This document shows, piece after piece, positions 1 to 6,750 of a stretch of 14,127 bases of DNA. The stretch's first letter is position 1, and each line of letters begins with the position of its first letter. The notes below the pieces were generated by a model. That model searched no databases. It saw nothing but the letters and a program-made list of their open reading frames with translations, and was not told the DNA's origin. Both the position numbers and the translations under genes were made by a program. Source of the stretch: Chloroflexota bacterium (lineage in GTDB: Bacteria; Chloroflexota; Limnocylindria; QHBO01); assembly GCA_023250255.1 (NCBI GenBank), contig JAHFBB010000006.1:1-14127 (forward strand). The letters run 5' to 3'.

Positions 1-1
1 G

Positions 2-883
2 GAAGTCCGATTCAACGGCCATGCCATCGAAGCGCGGCTGTACGCGGAGGATCCAGAGAACGGGTTCCTGCCCGCCACGGGCCGACTGCTCCGCGTCCGC
101 TGGCCGGGTGGACTGCGGGTCGACAGTGGAGTCCAGCAGGGCGATGAGGTCAGTGGCCGCTACGACCCCCTGCTTGCCAAGATCGTCGCCCACGGATCAA
201 CCCGAACCGCGGCGCTCGATCGTCTGCGTGAGGGTCTGGCGGATACCGAGATCCTCGGCGTCCGCACGAATCTGCGGTTCCTCCGCTGGCTCCTCGACCA
301 GCCGGCCATGGCGGCGGGGGAGGTGCGAACGGACACCCTGGCCCGCCTCGTCCTGCCCGGACCAATCCAGCCGCCCGACGAGGCCTGGGGCGCCGCCGCG
401 GCCGCGCTGGTTACCGACGGCGGAGTGTGGGGCGGGGGCTGGCGGCCGAACAGCGCATCCGCCGTGCGCCTGATCTCGGACGAGGAGACCCGCACCATCG
501 AGCCCCGACCCGGCGCCTCGGTGGTCGTCGCGGATGGCTGCGCCCACGTGAACGTCGACGGCCAATCACTGGAGTTCGCGTTGGCCAGCGCGCCGACGGT
601 GGAGGGGGCCGTTCGCCATGCCGCTGCCCACCGTTCGGGCGTGGCGACCCTCCAGGCGCCCATGCCGGGTCGGGTGGCGGCAGTCACCGCGCGAGCCGGC
701 GAGAGAGTGACCGCTCACCAGACGCTCATCGTGCTGGAGGCCATGAAGATGGAGCACGCGGTCGCAACGCCCATCGACGGCATCGTGACCGCCGTTGCGG
801 TGGTGGTCGGACAGCTCGTCCAGCGCGGCGATCGGTTGGCGGAGGTCGACCGTGGCGACCCGGACCCTAGAATCGCGCCATGA
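2..883 (+). CDS. Biotin-dependent acyl-CoA carboxylase alpha subunit (probably methylcrotonyl-CoA carboxylase), C-terminal part
   Basis: The reading frame is open from base 2 and ends at TGA 881-883, so the 5' end lies outside the window; 293 residues are visible. The first residues, GHAIEARLYAEDP then GFLPATG, are the biotin carboxylase C-terminal domain. A variable linker follows, and the last ~75 residues are a biotinyl (BCCP) domain with the motif EAMKMEH; the lysine to be biotinylated is codon 746-748 (visible residue 249). In this family the subunit carboxylates its own biotin with ATP and bicarbonate and passes CO2 to a partner carboxyltransferase. HMG-CoA lyase overlaps the stop codon by ATGA, which favours methylcrotonyl-CoA carboxylase (leucine catabolism) over acetyl- or propionyl-CoA carboxylase. 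That assignment is from context only; the domain calls are secure. Confidence 0.93.
   Translation, partial: EVRFNGHAIEARLYAEDPENGFLPATGRLLRVRWPGGLRVDSGVQQGDEVSGRYDPLLAKIVAHGSTRTAALDRLREGLADTEILGVRTNLRFLRWLLDQPAMAAGEVRTDTLARLVLPGPIQPPDEAWGAAAAALVTDGGVWGGGWRPNSASAVRLISDEETRTIEPRPGASVVVADGCAHVNVDGQSLEFALASAPTVEGAVRHAAAHRSGVATLQAPMPGRVAAVTARAGERVTAHQTLIVLEAMKMEHAVATPIDGIVTAVAVVVGQLVQRGDRLAEVDRGDPDPRIAP
868..873 (+). promoter_or_regulatory. Putative leaderless -10 box (TAGAAT) for HMG-CoA lyase
   Basis: TAGAAT lies six bases before the ATG at 880, inside the last codons of the upstream carboxylase gene. The spacing would put the transcription start on or next to the start codon. No good -35 hexamer is visible. 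It belongs to a set of similarly placed boxes in this window. It may be an internal promoter within the operon. Confidence 0.55.
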
Positions 884-1782
884 CCCAGGTGGACGTCCGA
901 ATTTACGAGGTCGGTCCGCGGGACGGACTGCAGAACGAACGCGCCGCGATCGGCGTGGATGCCAAGCTGCAGTTCATCGACCTGCTGGCCGATGCCGGGC
1001 TGCGCGAGATCGAGGCCACCAGCCTCGTGTCCCCGACTGCCATCCCCCAACTCGCGGACGCGGACGAACTCCTCGCCCGACTCAATCGCCGACCGGGTGT
1101 GCGCTACCCGGTTCTCGTTCCAAATGCTCGCGGCCTCGAGCGTGCGGTTGCCGCCGGAGCCGAAGCGATCTGCGTCTTCACCGCCGCCTCCGAGACGTTC
1201 AGCCGACACAACCTCGGCATGTCGATCAGCGAGTCGCTGGCCGCGTTCGCGCCGGTCCTCGCCCACGCCGGCGAGGCCGGCTGGTGGACCCGGGGATATC
1301 TTTCGACGGCGTTCGGCTGCCCGTACGAGGGGCCTGTCGCTGAGGCTGCGGTGGTCTCCGTTGCCGAGCGACTCTTGGCGGCGGGCGTGGACGAGTTGTC
1401 GATTGGCGACACCATTGGGGTGGCCGGACCGAGCGACGTCCGACGGGTTGTTCGAGCGCTGAATGGGGCCGGGATTGGTCAGGATCGGCTGGCCATGCAT
1501 TTCCACGACACGCGGGGAACAGCCGTGGCCAATGTCAGCGCCGCCCTGGACCTCGGCATCCGCTGCTTCGATTCGAGCACAGGCGGCACCGGCGGCTGCC
1601 CGTATGCCCCCGGTGCTGCCGGCAACCTGGCGACCGAGGATCTCGTCTATCTCCTTGACCGCGAAGGCCTGCGCCATGGAGTGGACCTCGACGGGGTCCT
1701 TGCGGCCGCCGCATTCATCAGCGATACGCTCGGCAGGCCGCTGGCGTCGAAAGTCGGTCAGGCCGGCGGTTGGCCGGCCTGA
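880..1782 (+). CDS. mvaB: Hydroxymethylglutaryl-CoA lyase
   Basis: This 300-residue protein cleaves HMG-CoA to acetyl-CoA and acetoacetate, the last step of leucine degradation. It is a DRE-TIM metallolyase of usual bacterial length. Visible motifs: GPRDGLQNE with catalytic Arg14 and metal ligand Asp15; IEATSLVSP (45-52); metal ligands His207 and His209 in MHFHDT; and the active-site loop GGCPYAPGAAGN with Cys240 and Asn249. The spacing from the second His to the Cys (31) and from Cys to Asn (9) agrees with the known human enzyme. The start ATG overlaps the upstream stop as ATGA. A TAGAAT box six bases upstream suggests it may also be transcribed from its own start. No truncation is seen. Confidence 0.95.
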   Translation: MTQVDVRIYEVGPRDGLQNERAAIGVDAKLQFIDLLADAGLREIEATSLVSPTAIPQLADADELLARLNRRPGVRYPVLVPNARGLERAVAAGAEAICVFTAASETFSRHNLGMSISESLAAFAPVLAHAGEAGWWTRGYLSTAFGCPYEGPVAEAAVVSVAERLLAAGVDELSIGDTIGVAGPSDVRRVVRALNGAGIGQDRLAMHFHDTRGTAVANVSAALDLGIRCFDSSTGGTGGCPYAPGAAGNLATEDLVYLLDREGLRHGVDLDGVLAAAAFISDTLGRPLASKVGQAGGWPA

Positions 1783-1796
1783 GTTCGATGCCGGCG

Positions 1797-1802
1797 TAGG
1801 AT
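1797..1802 (+). promoter_or_regulatory. Putative leaderless -10 box (TAGGAT) for the nucleoside hydrolase/ECF operon
   Basis: TAGGAT is followed by seven bases and then the ATG at 1810. Only 27 bp separate the HMG-CoA lyase stop from this ATG, so there is no room for a riboswitch or long leader. The AGGA within the box could alternatively act as a weak Shine-Dalgarno sequence for the same ATG. Either reading favours 1810 over the in-frame ATG at 1801, which lies inside the box. Confidence 0.5.
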
Positions 1803-1809
1803 GGGCGGC

Positions 1810-2790
1810 ATGGCAGACGTCGAGCCGAGACCCCTCGTCCTGGACGTCGACACCGGCATCGACGACATGGTCGCGTTGCTCATCGCAGCCACAGCCCCCG
1901 AACTCGACCTCCGCGGCGTGACCTGCGTGGCCGGCAACGTCGAACTGCAGCACGTGGCACGCAACACCGGCACGCTGCTGCACCTCGTGGGCCGGCCGGA
2001 CGTCCCGGTCTCGGTCGGCGCGGCCCGGCCGCTCGAACGGCCGCTGCGAACCGCGCCGGAGACGCATGGCCCGACCGGCACCGGGTACGCCCGCCTGGCC
2101 GGCAGCGAGGCACCGCTGGGTGATACCGATTTCACCGCGGTGCCCGCCGCCCGGTATCTGGCGGCCCACCTCGAGCGCCATCCGTCGGAGGTGACCGTGG
2201 TGGCGCTCGGCCCATTGACCAACCTGGCCTCAGCCGTGCGCAATGCCGTGGACTTCGCCAACGGCGCCCGCGAGGTGATCTGGATGGGCGGCACACTGCG
2301 CACCCGGGGAAACACCACCCCCACCGGCGAATGGAATGCCTGCGTGGACCCCGAGGCCGCCGAACTGTGCTTCGGGGCCGGAGCCATCCACCGGATATTT
2401 CCGCTCGACACGACCCAGGGCATCCTGTTCACTGAGGACGACTTCGCCAACCTTCCCGCCTCCCAGTTGGGAACAATCGTCCACGACGCCATGCGTTTCT
2501 ACATCGAATACCACCGGCTGGCGGATGGCGTGAACGGCTGCTATCTGCACGACGCGGTGACCGTCGTTGGCGCCCTGCTCCAGCCGGACCTGCTGACCGA
2601 TGTCGAGTCCGTTCGGATCAGCGTCGACACCAGCGCCGATCCCGAGCAGGCCGGAACCCTGCTGCCCTCGACCGATGAGCAAAGGACGCCGGTCCGGGTG
2701 GCGGGGATCGGCGAACCCCTGCTGCTCAAGCGCGAGATCCTGACGCGGCTCGGTCGAGCCGTGGCCAACGCACCGCAAGGAGGCTTCTGA
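1810..2790 (+). CDS. Nucleoside hydrolase (IUNH family)
   Basis: A 326-residue protein of the inosine-uridine preferring nucleoside hydrolase family, which cleaves the N-glycosidic bond of ribonucleosides to base and ribose. The Ca2+-binding N-terminal motif DVDTGIDD (Asp12, 14, 18, 19) is intact, as are GPLTNLA (134-140), WMGG, EWNACVDPEAAE and the C-terminal active-site YLHDAV (His247, Asp248). Length is normal for the family and no signal peptide is seen, so it is cytoplasmic. Start chosen at 1810 because the TAGGAT/AGGA signal fits it; the ATG at 1801 would add three residues. It is the first gene of a run with an ECF importer, and its stop overlaps the next start (TGATG), so its substrate is probably what the importer brings in. 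Base specificity cannot be read from sequence. Confidence 0.92.
   Translation: MADVEPRPLVLDVDTGIDDMVALLIAATAPELDLRGVTCVAGNVELQHVARNTGTLLHLVGRPDVPVSVGAARPLERPLRTAPETHGPTGTGYARLAGSEAPLGDTDFTAVPAARYLAAHLERHPSEVTVVALGPLTNLASAVRNAVDFANGAREVIWMGGTLRTRGNTTPTGEWNACVDPEAAELCFGAGAIHRIFPLDTTQGILFTEDDFANLPASQLGTIVHDAMRFYIEYHRLADGVNGCYLHDAVTVVGALLQPDLLTDVESVRISVDTSADPEQAGTLLPSTDEQRTPVRVAGIGEPLLLKREILTRLGRAVANAPQGGF
2777..2783 (+). promoter_or_regulatory. Shine-Dalgarno site AAGGAGG for the S component
   Basis: A strong AAGGAGG lies six bases before the ATG at 2790, within the last codons of the nucleoside hydrolase gene. It fixes the start of the membrane protein and indicates translational coupling. It contrasts with the leaderless-type starts at the beginnings of transcription units. 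Confidence 0.75.
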
Positions 2791-3905
2791 TGACCACCGA
2801 TTCCGGCACGACCACCGGCTCCGCCTGGCTCCGCTGGCTGATCGGCGGCCTCGTGTTCATCGCGGCAACGATCATCGGTGCTCTGACCGTCGACCAGGTC
2901 AGCGACGGCACCTTCGACCCGAATACCGGTGCGGTCATGACTGCCGCGAACTCGTTCGCGCTCATCCTGGCCATCGCCATGTTGCTCGGATCGGCTACGG
3001 CGTTTTCCATCGAGTGGTTCCAGACCGGCCGGCTTGCCTCGATCAGCGGCCAGTTCACCCGCCGGGTGATCGTGCTGATGCCGGTGGCCATTGCCATCAA
3101 CATCGTCCTTGGCCAGACCGTTGCGGCCGCGCTGAAGATCCCGATCTACCTCGACTCCATCGGCACGATCCTGGTTGGAGTGCTGGCCGGACCAATCGCC
3201 GGTGCGGCCACCGGCATCCTGGCCAACATCCTGTGGGCGTATGTGATCCCACCGCCATTCCAATACCCACCGGCGGCCGCATTCGCCATCGTCGCCGGAG
3301 TAATTGGCATCATGGCCGGCATTGCCGGGCGGATCGGGATCTTTCGCCCGCGCCCGAATCGGTCCACCGGCCAACTGGTCATTGGCGGACTGATCACCGC
3401 GGGCCTGATCATTGGTCTCGGCTGGCTGGCCAGCGTGGGCTATGAACTCATCTTTGCGACCGATATCACCTTCGCCCCAACCGGCGGGGATCCGCTCTTC
3501 CAGGTCCTCGCCTGGTTGGCCCTCGTCCTGGTGCTGGCGGCCGTTGTGGGCGTGTTCGCCCTGCTGTTCATCCGGCGCGATCTGTCGGCGGCGTATGTGG
3601 CGGTGGCCGGGGTGACCACCGGCATCGTGGCGGCGCTGATCAGCGCGCCGATTGCCGCGGGCGTCTTTGGTGGCGTCACCGGCGCGGGAACCGACTTCCT
3701 GGTGGCTGCCTTCCGGCAGGCGGGCCTCGATATCTATGCCGCCACCACCGGCCAAGGGTTGATCAGCGACCCGATCGACAAGACGACGACCTTCGTCATC
3801 GTGTACCTCATCCTCATCGCCCTGGCGGTTCGGTTCAAGGCACGCTTCCCACAGGGTGAGCGGCTGCTCCCAGCCGACGAAGACGTCGGCGAGGAACCCA
3901 GCTGA
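2790..3905 (+). CDS. ECF transporter S (substrate-binding) component, long form
   Basis: A 371-residue integral membrane protein with about nine or ten hydrophobic segments (roughly 13-34, 50-72, 93-113, 122-150, 161-183, 196-222, 236-261, 268-296, 332-349). The stretch around 118-150 (IPIYLDSIGTILVGVLAGP, then GAATGILANILWA) resembles ECF S components, the substrate-capturing subunits of energy-coupling-factor importers. The end (GVTGAGTDF, then GLISDPIDKTT) also looks conserved, from memory of such proteins. Typical S components are about 170-220 residues with six helices, so this one is nearly double length. It is followed directly by T, A and A' subunits and preceded by a nucleoside hydrolase, so a nucleoside or related ligand is the likeliest substrate. 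That is inference; the S-component role itself is likely from synteny. Confidence 0.78.
   Translation: MTTDSGTTTGSAWLRWLIGGLVFIAATIIGALTVDQVSDGTFDPNTGAVMTAANSFALILAIAMLLGSATAFSIEWFQTGRLASISGQFTRRVIVLMPVAIAINIVLGQTVAAALKIPIYLDSIGTILVGVLAGPIAGAATGILANILWAYVIPPPFQYPPAAAFAIVAGVIGIMAGIAGRIGIFRPRPNRSTGQLVIGGLITAGLIIGLGWLASVGYELIFATDITFAPTGGDPLFQVLAWLALVLVLAAVVGVFALLFIRRDLSAAYVAVAGVTTGIVAALISAPIAAGVFGGVTGAGTDFLVAAFRQAGLDIYAATTGQGLISDPIDKTTTFVIVYLILIALAVRFKARFPQGERLLPADEDVGEEPS
3891..3904 (+). promoter_or_regulatory. Shine-Dalgarno GAGGA and CTG start for EcfT
   Basis: GAGGA (3891-3895), a six-base spacer and CTG at 3902-3904 overlap the S-component stop TGA (3903-3905) as CTGA, the same geometry as ATGA couplings. 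No ATG, GTG or TTG occurs in this frame between the upstream stop at 3857-3859 and the TTG at 3980. This supports CTG initiation. Confidence 0.6.
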
Positions 3906-4696
3906 CCGCTGCGGCCGGGCCGGCCTTCCTCGTCCCACCTACCCCCACGGCCTGGCATCGGCTCAATCCGCTCACCCGGTTGGTCCTGGCCACGGTCACA
4001 GCCCTGCAGGCCACCTTGCTCGGCGGCCTGCTCGGACCATTGGTCCTGACTGGCGTCCTGGTCATCATCCCGGCGGTCGTGGCCGGCGTCCTCCCACGGC
4101 TGCTGCGCACGGCGGCGCTGGTTGCCGCGCCGCTCGCAATCAGCGCTCTGCTCGTGAATTTCTTCTTCACACCCAACGGCGCAACCGTCCTGTTCCAGAT
4201 CGGCCCGATCACCGCCACGGCCGAGGGACTGCGCGTGGCGGTCGAGGCGGCCGTCCGGATCGCGGCCATCACCGGTGCGCTCACTCTGTTCTACCTGACG
4301 GTCCCGCTCGGCTCGCTGGTCGTCGACCTCGAGCGACGCGGGGTCTCGCCGAACGCGACGTTCGTCATCAGTTCCGCGGTCCGGACCGTACCCGCCATCC
4401 TCGTCCGGTCAGCTGAGGTCACCGACGCCCAGCGAGCCCGTGGCCTCGACACCGAGGGGAGCCTCCGGCGCCGCCTGCGCGGCCTGCTGCCGGTCATCGC
4501 CCCGGTCCTGCTCGGATCCATCGCCGAGGTCGAGGAACGCAGCCTGGCGCTGGAGGCCCGGGCGGTGGCGCGCCGCGGCACGCGCACCCTGCTGTGGTGG
4601 CCGGCCGACAGCGGACTCGAACGGTTCTCCCGCTGGCTGATGGTCCTGAGCGTTCCGCTGATCATCGTCGCCCGGATCACCGGCTGGCTGGGCTGA
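3902..4696 (+). CDS. ecfT: ECF transporter transmembrane T component (EcfT)
   Basis: The energy-coupling membrane subunit that links the S component to the two ATPases. With the CTG start it has 264 residues, normal for EcfT. The N-terminal stretch AWHRLNPLTRLVLA fits the conserved start of this family (usually LDPRTKL-like) and would be lost if translation began at the TTG at 3980. Several hydrophobic helices follow, then the ATPase-coupling motifs: AQRARGLD (Ala-Arg-Gly near residues 179-181) and a second, variant copy EARAV (near 219-221, usually ARG). The gene overlaps the S component by the CTGA junction and is followed seven bases later by the first ATPase, whose start has no clear Shine-Dalgarno. 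Family call is good; the exact start rests on the ribosome-binding site and conserved N terminus. Confidence 0.85.
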   Translation: MTAAAGPAFLVPPTPTAWHRLNPLTRLVLATVTALQATLLGGLLGPLVLTGVLVIIPAVVAGVLPRLLRTAALVAAPLAISALLVNFFFTPNGATVLFQIGPITATAEGLRVAVEAAVRIAAITGALTLFYLTVPLGSLVVDLERRGVSPNATFVISSAVRTVPAILVRSAEVTDAQRARGLDTEGSLRRRLRGLLPVIAPVLLGSIAEVEERSLALEARAVARRGTRTLLWWPADSGLERFSRWLMVLSVPLIIVARITGWLG

Positions 4697-4703
4697 CCTC
4701 ACC

Positions 4704-5507
4704 ATGCTCGAACTGACCGAAGTCGAGTACCGCTATCTGGGTGCCCGGACACCGGCCCTGCGGGGAATCAGCTTGAGGCTCGCCCCCGGCGAGGTGGTCG
4801 GCCTCGTCGGAGCCAGCGAATCGGGCAAGTCCACCCTGTGCCTGGTGGCAGCCGGTCTTGCGCCGCGATTCATCGGCGGCACCGTTCGCGGCACGGTCAT
4901 GCTCGATGGGCAGGCGCTTGGAACCCTGCCACCGGGCGAGATCGCAGGCAGGATCGGAATCGTCTTCCAGGACCCGTCCTCGTCGCTGACCGGGATCATG
5001 TCCACGGTCTTCGAGGAAGTCGCCTTCGGACCGATGAACCTCGGACTGGCGCGCGAGGAGGTTCTCGCGCGAACCGACGAGGCACTCACCGCCCTCCGAA
5101 TCGAGGGGTTGGCCGCCCGCGACCCCGACCACCTGTCGGGCGGCCGACGTCAGCTGGTGGTCCTGGCCGGGATCCTCGCCCTGCGGCCGGACTACCTGCT
5201 CCTCGACGAACCGACGTCCGAACTCGATCCCGCCGGTGCGCGCCTGGTGGCCGATGCCATCGCCCGGTTGGCGGCAGCCGGCGGCGCGATCCTGATCGCA
5301 GAGCACAAGACCGATCTGCTCGCGCGGCTGTGCACCAGGGTGATCGCCCTCAGGGCCGGTCAGCCCGCCCTCGATGGCGCCGCGGACGACGTTTGGCACA
5401 ACCCATCGCTGACCGACCTCGGGGTGGATCCGCCGACCAGGATCCGGCTGGCGATTCTCGCCCGGGCGGCGGGCGTCGACCCGCGGCGGTTGGAGGCCGT
5501 CGGATGA
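4704..5507 (+). CDS. ecfA: ECF transporter ATPase (first of two)
   Basis: A 267-residue ABC ATPase of the energy-coupling-factor type. Walker A is GASESGKST (36-44, Lys42), Q-loop Gln89 in VFQDPS, signature LSGGRRQ (144-150), Walker B YLLLDEPT (164-171, catalytic Glu169), and switch histidine in IAEHK. All catalytic elements are present. The pair of ATPases energises uptake by the S/T membrane unit. It starts seven bases after the EcfT stop and its end overlaps the second ATPase by ATGA. Which of the two is EcfA1 or EcfA2 cannot be fixed from this reading. Confidence 0.93.
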   Translation: MLELTEVEYRYLGARTPALRGISLRLAPGEVVGLVGASESGKSTLCLVAAGLAPRFIGGTVRGTVMLDGQALGTLPPGEIAGRIGIVFQDPSSSLTGIMSTVFEEVAFGPMNLGLAREEVLARTDEALTALRIEGLAARDPDHLSGGRRQLVVLAGILALRPDYLLLDEPTSELDPAGARLVADAIARLAAAGGAILIAEHKTDLLARLCTRVIALRAGQPALDGAADDVWHNPSLTDLGVDPPTRIRLAILARAAGVDPRRLEAVG

Positions 5508-6313
5508 CCCATCTGGCGACAGAGGGGCTCGTCCATGCCTTTCCGGGCGGGGTTCGCGCGCTCGACGGCGTCACCCTGGATATCGCGGCGGGCGAATCGG
5601 TTGCCCTCATCGGTCAGAACGGTTCGGGCAAGACCACGCTCGTCAAGCACTTCATCGGCTTGCTGCGCCCAACCGCCGGCCGGGTGCTGGTCGACGGCGG
5701 CGACGCTGCCGACCGCCACGTGGCGGACCTTGCGGGGCAGGTTGGGCTCGTCTTCCAGGACCCCGACCGCCAGCTGTTTAGCGGCACGGTCCGCGGCGAG
5801 GTCGCCTTCGGGGCGCGGAACCTGGGCCGGCGCGGCGCAGCGCTGGGCGCGGCGGTTGACGCAGCCCTCGGGGCGGTTGGGCTGACCATGGTCGGCGGCC
5901 TCAATCCCTATGACCTTGGTCGGGCGCGTCGCAAGTTGTTGAGCCTGGCTGCCGTACTGGCCATGGATACGCCCGTCCTGATCCTCGACGAACCAACCAC
6001 CGGCCAGGATCTCGCCGGTCGGGATCGGGTCGCCGCGGTCATCAGTTCGGCGAAGCAAGCCGGCCGAACGGTCATCGCCGTCAGCCATGACCTGCGATTC
6101 GTGGCTGAGAACTTCGCTCGGGTGGTCGTCCTCCGTGATGGACGCATCACCGCCGATGGAACGCCGGAATCCGTGTTCGCCGAGAGCGGGTGGTCAACCT
6201 TGGCCGAGACCGGCCTCGAAGCGCCGGAGTCGGCACGAATCGGTGCACGACTGGGACTGGGTTCGACGGTGAGCGATGGGGCCCTGGTCCAGGCCCTGGG
6301 GGCGGCTCAGTAA
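5504..6313 (+). CDS. ecfA: ECF transporter ATPase (second), degenerate signature motif
   Basis: A 269-residue ABC ATPase starting at ATG 5504, which overlaps the previous stop and has GGAGG (5492-5496) seven bases upstream. Walker A is GQNGSGKTT (37-45, Lys43), Q-loop Gln85 in VFQDPDRQLF, Walker B VLILDEPTTG (Asp162, Glu163), and H-loop VSHD. The signature region, normally LSGGQ(K/R)xR, reads DLGRARRK (137-144), so one of the two composite ATP sites should be non-canonical. QDPDRQLF is typical of ECF ATPases. The last seven bases overlap the end of a convergent gene. Confidence 0.92.
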   Translation: MTHLATEGLVHAFPGGVRALDGVTLDIAAGESVALIGQNGSGKTTLVKHFIGLLRPTAGRVLVDGGDAADRHVADLAGQVGLVFQDPDRQLFSGTVRGEVAFGARNLGRRGAALGAAVDAALGAVGLTMVGGLNPYDLGRARRKLLSLAAVLAMDTPVLILDEPTTGQDLAGRDRVAAVISSAKQAGRTVIAVSHDLRFVAENFARVVVLRDGRITADGTPESVFAESGWSTLAETGLEAPESARIGARLGLGSTVSDGALVQALGAAQ

Positions 6314-6750
6314 CCTGGGCGACGCGGGAGTGGGCGGCCGCTGGCATCCACCCGTTCATCGTCGGGCAGATCATCCCGATGCCGTCGATCTCCAATGGGT
6401 CCGGGGATGGGTGCGGTCATCACCGAATGGGGCACCTCGTCCAGCCGCTGACCGATCCCCCGCAGTCCCAACTCCCGCAGGGCTGCACCGTAGCGGTCGG
6501 CGACGGCCGGGTCCCGGAGGAGCTCGAACAGCAGCGAGGAATGCGCGCGGTTGAGCAGCTCGATGGCGCGGCCGGTGCCGGTCGTGTCAGGCTGGTTGCG
6601 GCCGAGCTGGGCTTCCAGTGCGTCAATCGCCCGATTCGCCTCTCGCCGCGCGGCCCGCGTGAAATGAGGCGAACGGTTGGCCAGAATGCGGACGCGCTTG
6701 AGCGCCACCGCGGTCGCCGCATCGCGATCAACCCGGGTCGAGGAGAACAT
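6307..6750 (-). CDS. Hypothetical protein, 147 aa
   Basis: I do not recognise this protein. It is rich in Arg, Ala and Leu; the first ~100 residues look helical (for example AARREANRAIDALEAQLG and SSLLFELLRDPAVADRYGAA), while the last ~40 are Pro/Asp/Arg-rich and probably disordered. No signal peptide or membrane segment is visible. Codon third positions are strongly G+C rich in this frame, as in neighbouring genes, which supports real coding. The start is taken as the ATG at 6750-6748 because TAAGAT lies seven bases upstream; another in-frame ATG at 6759 would sit directly against that box. It ends inside the convergent ATPase gene and starts on top of the divergent Nudix gene. Confidence 0.62.
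   Translation of the reverse strand: MFSSTRVDRDAATAVALKRVRILANRSPHFTRAARREANRAIDALEAQLGRNQPDTTGTGRAIELLNRAHSSLLFELLRDPAVADRYGAALRELGLRGIGQRLDEVPHSVMTAPIPGPIGDRRHRDDLPDDERVDASGRPLPRRPGY

Noticed and set aside
2..1782. Annotation of the carboxylase as acetyl- or propionyl-CoA carboxylase
   Set aside because: Cannot be excluded from the C-terminal half, but the directly overlapping HMG-CoA lyase favours methylcrotonyl-CoA carboxylase.
1801..1809. ATG 1801 as nucleoside hydrolase start
   Set aside because: It lies inside the TAGGAT box and lacks a ribosome site; ATG 1810 has the right spacing.
1783..1809. Riboswitch before the ECF operon, as often found for vitamin importers
   Set aside because: Only 27 bp are available before the start codon, too short for any known riboswitch.
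715..2181. Long minus-strand open frame opposite the carboxylase, HMG-CoA lyase and hydrolase
   Set aside because: Antisense shadow of three clear genes in GC-rich DNA; its product shows no domain or family feature.
2541..3938. Long minus-strand open frame opposite the S component
   Set aside because: Composition is the complement of membrane codons (Asp/Gly/Arg/His-rich), with no motif; shadow frame.
3980..4696. EcfT starting at TTG 3980
   Set aside because: It has no Shine-Dalgarno and loses the conserved N-terminal segment. The CTG at 3902 with GAGGA fits better.
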